Part shown: one piece after another, positions 57,261 through 64,000 of the stretch
Numbering within the stretch: the stretch's first letter is position 1
Layout of the letters: each line of letters opens with the position of its first letter
Assembly: GCA_940337035.1 (NCBI GenBank)
Contig: OW679197.1
Location: 40,306,466-40,370,465 of the forward strand
Direction: 5' to 3'
Source: Agriotes lineatus
Lineage: Eukaryota; Arthropoda; Insecta; Coleoptera; Elateridae
DNA length: 64,000 nt
Program-made: the position numbers and the translations under genes
The notes under the pieces: model-generated
Told to the model about the DNA's origin: nothing
Databases searched by the model: none
Seen by the model: the letters and a program-made list of their open reading frames with translations, nothing else

Positions 57261-57720
57261 TTTTACTTTCTCGCATACGGTAGTATAGAGAAAGTATTGT
57301 AATCGTCAAAAAAATCGACTTCGAGATTTTGACGAATCTTGACGTTTTAGACCTTCTAGAGTCCGAAAAAACCATTTTTCGAATTATGTCTGTGTGTGTG
57401 AGTGTGTGTGTGAACACGATAACTTAAAAACCAAATAAGCTAGACCCTTGAAATTATGTACATAGTCATTATTCAAAATTTGTAGATTCCTATCAAATTT
57501 TGAGCGAAATCGGTTAACCGGAAGTGGCACTTTACCTAAACAGGTAGCGGTACCTATTCAAGTAAAGTACCAGTTTGCTTCGAGATATTTGAACAAAATT
57601 TTGTACATACGCAGAACGTTTTTAATGTAAACATAGATAGATACATATACAACTGTTAAACACCAATAGTTATCAGTACCAAGGCGAATGCGAGAAAGTC
57701 TAGGGGAGCACACTCCCGAT
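57261..57720 (+). mobile_element. Second copy of the T-tract element, 5' edge of the satellite
   Basis: Starts after TTTTT with ACTTTCTCGCATACGGTAGT, an expanded 5' hairpin loop compared with 31748, and ends with CTAGGGGAGCACACTCCCGA. It has one internal subunit instead of three and a short (GT)n. It forms the left end of the tandem array that follows. Confidence 0.85.
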
Positions 57721-60700
57721 TTTTTCTTTTAAGTGGCTTTCTTGACGACGCCGACGGTGACATACAAGATTAAGATTAGTATCTCGCTTATTATGTAGTA
57801 TAATTTCGTATATCGAATCTAATGTAGAAACTTATGTGGAAAAACTACCAGATATTACATTTCAGCATGATCGGTTAACCGGAAGTGGCATTTTACCTAA
57901 ACAGGTAGCGGTATCCATTCAAGTAAAGTACCAGTTTTCTTCAAGGTATTTGCACGAAATTTTGCACATACGCAGAACGTTTTTAATGTAAACATAGCTA
58001 GATACATATACAACTGTTAAACACCAATAGTTATCAGTATCAAGGCGAATGCGAGAAAGTCTAGGGGAGCACACTCCCGATTTTTTCTTTTAAGTGGCTT
58101 TCTTGACGACGCCGACGGTGACATACAAGATTAAGATTAGTATCTCGCTTATTATGTAGTATAATTTCGTATATCGAATCTAATGTAGAAACTTATGTGG
58201 AAAAACTACCAGATATTACATTTCAGCATGATCGGTTAACCGGAAGTGGCATTTTACCTAAACAGGTAGCGGTATCCATTCAAGTAAAGTACCAGTTTTC
58301 TTCAAGGTATTTGCACGAAATTTTGCACATACGCAGAACGTTTTTAATGTAAACATAGCTAGATACATATACAACTGTTAAACACCAATAGTTATCAGTA
58401 TCAAGGCGAATGCGAGAAAGTCTAGGGGAGCACACTCCCGATTTTTTCTTTTAAGTGGCTTTCTTGACGACGCCGACGGTGACATACAAGATTAAGATTA
58501 GTATCTCGCTTATTATGTAGTATAATTTCGTATATCGAATCTAATGTAGAAACTTATGTGGAAAAACTACCAGATATTACATTTCAGCATGATCGGTTAA
58601 CCGGAAGTGGCATTTTACCTAAACAGGTAGCGGTATCCATTCAAGTAAAGTACCAGTTTTCTTCAAGGTATTTGCACGAAATTTTGCACATACGCAGAAC
58701 GTTTTTAATGTAAACATAGCTATTTACATATACAACTGTTAAACACCAATAGTTATCAGTATCAAGGCAAATGCGAGAAAGTCTAGGGGAGCACACTCCC
58801 GATTTTTTCTTTTAAGTGGCTTTCTTGACGACGCCGACGGTGACATACAAGATTAAGATTAGTATCTCGCTTATTATGTAGTATAATTTCGTATATCGAA
58901 TCTAATGTAGAAACTTATGTGGAAAAACTACCAGATATTACATTTCAGCATGATCGGTTAACCGGAAGTGGCATTTTACCTAAACAGGTAGCGGTATCCA
59001 TTCAAGTAAAGTACCAGTTTTCTTCAAGGTATTTGCACGAAATTTTGCACATACGCAGAACGTTTTTAATGTAAACATAGCTAGATACATATACAACTGT
59101 TAAACACCAATAGTTATCAGTATCAAGGCGAATGCGAGAAAGTCTAGGGGAGCACACTCCCGATTTTTTCTTTTAAGTGGCTTTCTTGACGACGCCGACG
59201 GTGACATACAAGATTAAGATTAGTATCTCGCTTATTATGTAGTATAATTTCGTATATCGAATCTAATGTAGAAACTTATGTGGAAAAACTACCAGATATT
59301 ACATTTCAGCATGATCGGTTAACCGGAAGTGGCATTTTACCTAAACAGGTAGCGGTATCCATTCAAGTAAAGTACCAGTTTGCTTCAAGGTATTTGCACG
59401 AAATTTTGCACATACGCAGAACGTTTTTAATGTAAACATAGCTAGATACATATACAACTGTTAAACACCAATAGTTATCAGTATCAAGGCGAATGCGAGA
59501 AAGTCTAGTGGAGCACACTCCCGATTTTTTCTTTTAAGTGGCTTTCTTGACGACGCCGACGGTGACATACAAGATTAAGATTAGTATCTCGGTTATTATG
59601 TAGTATAATTTCGTATATCGAATCTAATGTAGAAACTTATGTAGAAAAACTACCAGATATTACATTTCAGCATGATCGGTTAACCGGAAGTGGCATTTTA
59701 CCTAAACAGGTAGCGGTATCCATTCAAGTAAAGTACCAGTTTTCTTCAAGGTATTTGCACGAAATTTTGCACATACGCAGAACGTTTTTAATGTAAACAT
59801 AGATAGATACATATACAACTGTTAAACACCAATAGTTATCAGTACCAAGGCGAATGCGAGAAAGTCTAGGGGAGCACACTCCCGATTTTTTCTTTTAAGT
59901 GGCTTTCTTGACGACGCCGACGGTGACATACAAGATTAAGATTAGTATCTCGCTTATTATGTAGTATAATTTCGTATATCGAATCTAATGTAGAAACTTA
60001 TGTAGAAAAACTACCAGATATTACATTTCAGCATGATCGGTTAACCGGAAGTGGCATTTTACCTAAACAGGTAGCGGTATCCATTCAAGTAAAGTACCAG
60101 TTTTCTTCAAGGTATTTGCACGAAATTTTGCACATACGCAGAACGTTTTTAATGTAAACATAGATAGATACATATACAACTGTTAAACACCAATAGTTAT
60201 CAGTACCAAGGCGAATGCGAGAAAGTCTAGGGGAGCACACTCCCGATTTTTTCTTTTAAGTGGCTTTCTTGACGACGCCGACGGTGACATACAAGATTAA
60301 GATTAGTATCTCGCTTATTATGTAGTATAATTTCGTATATCGAATCTAATGTAGAAACTTATGTAGAAAAACTACCAGATATTACATTTCAGCATGATCG
60401 GTTAACCGGAAGTGGCATTTTACCTAAACAGGTAGCGGTATCCATTCAAGTAAAGTACCAGTTTGCTTCAAGGTATTTGCACGAAATTTTGCACATACGC
60501 AGAACGTTTTAAATGTAAACATAGATAGATACATATACAACTGTTAAACACCAATAGTTATCAGTACCAAGGCGAATGCGAAAGTCTAGGGGAGCACACT
60601 CCCGATTTTTTCTTTTAAGTGGCTTTCTTGACGACGCCGACGGTGACATACAAGATTAAGATTAGTATCTCGCTTATTATGTAGTATAATTTCGTATATC

Positions 60701-61005
60701 GAATCTAATGTAGAAACTTATGTAGAAAAACTACCAGATATTACATTTCAGCATGATCGGTTAACCGGAAGTGGCATTTTACCTAAACAGGTAGCGGTAT
60801 CCATTCAAGTAAAGTACCAGTTTGCTTCAAGGTATTTGCACGAAATTTTGCACATACGCAGAACGTTTTAAATGTAAACATAGATAGATACATATACAAC
60901 TGTTAAACACCAATAGTTATCAGTACCAAGGCGAATGCGAAAGTCTAGGGGAGCACACTCCCGATTTTTTCTTTTAAGTGGCTTTCTTGACGACGCCGAC
61001 GGTGA
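57721..61005 (+). repeat. 361-bp satellite array derived from the T-tract element, nine units
   Basis: Nine complete units (ends of the CTCCCGAT mark at 57720, 58081, 58442, 58803, 59164, 59525, 59886, 60247, 60606, 60965) and a 40-bp partial unit. Seven units are 361 bp, the last two 359 bp because GA is lost in GCGAGAAAG. Each unit holds about 112 bp unrelated to the element at 31748 (from TTTTCTTTTAAGTGGCTTTC), then an internal subunit (CTACCAGATATTACATTTCA ... CTAAACAGGTAGCGGTATCC), about 95 bp (CGCAGAACGTTTTTAATG...) and the 3' terminal hairpin. Units 1-5 share TGTGGAAAAAC, AGCTAG and GTATC; units 6-9 share TGTAGAAAAAC, AGATAG and GTACC. Confidence 0.95.
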
Positions 61006-61923
61006 TTGATGTAGTAATTCTACGATGCTTTTTGTATGTGTTATGGCATGTAAACACATATTCGTTCGGTACTAAATTTGCTGTTATCGTTAATTTTGGA
61101 TTTTCCAATATTGGAAAATAAAGCTGGCTGCATAAATGAGTCAAATTATTTCTCATTTACACAAATCACTCCCAGATAGGGCCCTAATAATGCGAATCCA
61201 ATATAAAAATTTGAATAGCAATGTATGCAAACGAACAGTTTGCAACTGGTTGTAATTCGCATCGATTCCAGGTCACAACAGGAAGTGCTCGTGTAATGAC
61301 AAACCGTGCCCGAGGGCAGGTTTCCACGTACTGGAAACTCATAATTAACTTGGAGTTAACTAGCTTGCTCGCCCCATAAAAGTTGCTCCATTTGCGCTTG
61401 TTTGCTTAACTGTTTATCTGCCAAGGAGTTGAGTATTAAACGATAATTGGACATAAAATTCCAAGACGTAGAGGTAACACCGCCCGGCGAGTTGTAAACT
61501 TCCACTTTTCCTGAATATTTTCGCGATGCTTTACGATTGGCATAATCATAAAAACTTTATCCGTGTTTGACAAATCCCTCAACGTCCCTTTTGCTTGACT
61601 GAGTGGAGTTTGCAAACCGATAGCTGATATTTTCTTAGAACTGAAAGTTATTCTACCAAAATTACGATTGTGTGAGGTTGATTTGATTATTTGATAACCA
61701 TATCCAAAAACATTACCAGTTACTAGATTACTTTATAAAGTTTCCTTAAAATATGTATTGATGAGAGAAACTAGGTATACTGCCACATTAATAAATATTT
61801 TTATCGCATTTCATTTGGTAATGTACGAAATTTCTACATTCAAAATCGTTTAGAAATGTGGTACTTTTCCGCATGGCAACGGCGATTCGTTTTACGACTA
61901 ACAATGCTCAAATGCATTGTTGG
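61006..61923. other. Unique sequence right of the satellite
   Basis: From 61150 to 61640 composition is more balanced and no repeat is visible. A 47-nt AG...GT window at 61272-61318 is open in more than one frame, but too short to call an exon. Confidence 0.35.
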
Positions 61924-62043
61924 TGGCACTATACGTTTGTGTCAAATACGACGTTAGCAGGCTAGGTTTTGTGTCATTTTTGACACAAACTGACGTAAAA
62001 TCTAACCTGCTAACCTCGATTTTGACATAGACTTACAATGCCA
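61924..62043. mobile_element. Short foldback MITE, family M1
   Basis: Arms TGGCACTATACGTTTGTGTC/GACATAGACTTACAATGCCA and AGCAGGCTAGGTTTT/AAAATCTAACCTGCT around GTGTCATTTTTGACAC. The half-element CAAACTGACGTAAAATCTAA matches the M1 copy at 51332. Confidence 0.85.
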
Positions 62044-62787
62044 GTAACAATAGACTCCAATCATCAACTGGAGCTGCTTATCATGCTTTAGTACACAGAA
62101 ACGAGTTCAGTTCAGCTTGGTTATGTTTCGACATTTAGTGTCACTTTTATGTAAAGATTTGATATTTCACATTTCATATGAAATGCGATAAAATAGTATA
62201 CGCAACGCGTTAGCGAATAGGCTTTACTGAACTCGTATGGCCGTTTAAGTACTCGCTAATGCTAGTACTCCAACCAGCCATACTTCTTCAGTAAAATATC
62301 ACTTTTCTAAACTAGTTACGTATTATACTATTTCTGGTCAGATGAGTATACCTAAACGCATTCTTATACTTCATTTAAATTATGGTTTTGATATATGACT
62401 TGGCAGAAGTCATTAGGTCGGTTATTTGCAGTAATCTTGGATTATGATTTAAAAATAGAAATTGTCTAATTATTATGCACAGGTAGCCGGAACTGATTGG
62501 TGATTATCACACTTTATATGTTCAATAATTGTAACAATTATTATGATTATACCACTCCCTCTAACATCAACCAATGAAAAACGGCAAAATGCATAGTTAC
62601 GCATGTACTAACTTTTGATAATGTACATAGCAACTGATAATCACATACCTTCCTGATTTATAGGTGATAATCACACACCTTCACAAACATCACGTTACCT
62701 GCTGTCAGTACAATTGTCATAACAACCACATTAACTGTACTTTTAATATTTAAAATACACTATTCAAACGTTGTTTATTGACTCGTG
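62044..62787. other. AT-rich spacer with small repeats
   Basis: GTGATAATCACACACCTTC and TGATAATCACATACCTTC form an imperfect direct repeat (62634-62688). A hairpin is listed separately. Confidence 0.45.
62223..62295. repeat. Imperfect hairpin
   Basis: TTTACTGAACTCGTATGGCC pairs with the inverse at the right, CAGCCATACTTCTTCAGTAAA; the loop includes ACTCGCTAATGCTAGTACTC. Confidence 0.7.
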
Positions 62788-62972
62788 ATATAATCTAGCA
62801 GAATGCAACTCGTGTCTTCTTGATTATCAAATCAATTCTGTTTCCACTCGATATATTGTTTTAGGTAATCACGCTCGTCCTTCAGACTCGATCGATTGCC
62901 AAACAATATATCTCGTGTAAACAGAAATGATTATTTGATAATCAAGAACGCACTAGTTGCATTATATATAAT
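62788..62972. mobile_element. 185-bp foldback MITE
   Basis: Arms of about 65 bp: ATGCAACTCGTGTCTTCTTG, ATTATCAAAT, TTCTGTTTCCACTCGATATA on the left, inverted on the right (TATATCTCGTGTAAACAGAA ... CAAGAACGCACTAGTTGCAT). Non-coding. Confidence 0.82.
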
Positions 62973-64000
62973 AATTTCACTGACATGTAATGTTTTAATC
63001 AGTTGCTTGGAAACACATCAATTAGTCGGTGAATGCAAAAAAAAACTGCATAGAATAGTAATATACATAGATTAAGAACGAAACAGTGGGTATTACAGAT
63101 AATTATGATAAGCTAGTTAGAAATGGTTCTATACTACGTTTGACGAACAGATTCAGACTTGATTGCACAAAACCAGTTTTACACGTAACAAATTATAGTC
63201 AAAATTTTTTTCATTTCAAATAAAATTGAGTTTTGTACAATCGGCTAACCAATAGCAATCTTCTATTCAAATTTAGCGCTCGTATGTGGGAGAAGCTTTC
63301 CCTGAATCTGTTCATTAAACGTAGTATAATTACTCTATCCATCCCGTCCAGTATTGATTAAAATATAGCAAATATTTTGAAACGTTATGATTAAAATAAA
63401 CTTTTTGCAGTGGCATTAATATAGAAAGCTTTGCTTAATATTTTGAAATAAAAGAAGTCGTTCTACTCAAAATAAACTCTTTTATATAAATCGAGTTTCG
63501 TTACAAAGGTCTTTTTAAGTTTTCACACCTCTGCAAAGAATTTATCGTGCATTATTCTTTTAGGTGTTTAGTAGAGTGAAGGCTTTTCATATTTTATTTT
63601 TAGTAATGAGATAATTATGCTTGAAAGGCTTGAATGAATCACCTTTTAGTAACTTTGTACGCCAATGTTAGCACTTATCAAAGATCGATACAGATTGGGT
63701 GCGTTTTGTTCCCCTTGAATAATTTATTGATGTATCAATCCTAGGGTTAAACTGTCATTTCCAAGAATTCTTACATATGGGTTTCTAGACCACACCATCA
63801 GTGTCTTTATTAACTTTTACAGAAAGTATTAATGTTACTGACGCTGCAGTAATTTTTAAAACATGAACTTTCCAACTCTTTTAAATCCATCACATGAGTG
63901 GCTCATTAGGTATAAAATGTCATTGTAATTATCATTTTTTAAACAAATTAACACCATATAGGCATAACTGTTTACAAATTTTCAGAAGTTCTTTAATCTA
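62973..64000. other. AT-rich sequence to the window end
   Basis: No recognisable gene or repeat. Confidence 0.45.

Noticed and set aside
57721..61005. CRISPR-like array
   Set aside because: The units are tandem without unique spacers and the genome is eukaryotic; it is satellite DNA.
61272..61318. Possible third exon (AG...GT, phase 1 compatible)
   Set aside because: Only 47 nt, weak acceptor, length breaks the phase series, and it is open in more than one frame by chance.

Overview
The window is AT-rich animal nuclear DNA. The repeat types (RTE-like LINEs, a Penelope-like element, tRNA-derived SINEs, P-like and mariner-like transposases, many small inverted-repeat elements) fit an arthropod, most likely an insect with a large transposon-rich genome; I cannot name the species. 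There is no intact long gene. What is present is almost entirely transposable elements (TEs) at different stages of decay, often nested in one another.

The only evidence for a host gene is two small + strand exons. The first (15370-15490) carries an in-frame stop, an ATG and the first 26 codons. The second (44693-44803) is 111 nt long. Both have good splice sites and both junctions are phase 1, so they join in frame across a 29-kb intron. That intron holds most of the TEs. A GC- and CpG-richer, repeat-poor stretch (about 10.2-14.3 kb) lies upstream of the first exon and could hold the promoter or 5' non-coding exons.

Layout: 0-2.1 kb, decayed RTE-type LINE (minus) with an 800-bp insertion. 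5.5-7.1 kb, GC-rich anonymous sequence with a 164-codon open frame. 9.5 kb, SINE family 1. 15.4 kb, exon. 16-24 kb, inverted-repeat elements in AT-rich intron. 24.6-30.1 kb, decayed LINE (minus), interrupted by a 2.2-kb Penelope-like element whose GIY-YIG nuclease end is present twice as inverted arms. 30.5-31.2 kb, another RT fragment. 31.6-33.1 kb, a TA-flanked foldback element holding a younger T-tract-inserted element. 33.2-34.4 kb, hAT-like element with 8-bp target site duplication (TSD). 38.3 kb, LINE tail. 40.6-42.8 kb, RTE-like RT split precisely by a 1-kb solo LTR. 43.4 kb, SINE family 2. 44.7 kb, exon. 46.7-53.5 kb, two inverted copies of a 0.6-kb repeat around a SINE, an LTR with primer-binding site, a mariner-like transposase relic and small palindromes. 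53.9 kb, SINE family 3. 54.4-55.5 kb, P-element-like transposase relic. 57.3-61.0 kb, a 361-bp satellite array built from one of the TEs. 61-64 kb, small foldback elements.

The two most unusual structures are the TE-derived satellite at 57.7-61.0 kb and the family of elements with a shared 5'-terminal hairpin to which its parent belongs. One insertion of that family sits inside one arm of an inverted repeat, so the other arm serves as the empty site and defines its ends.
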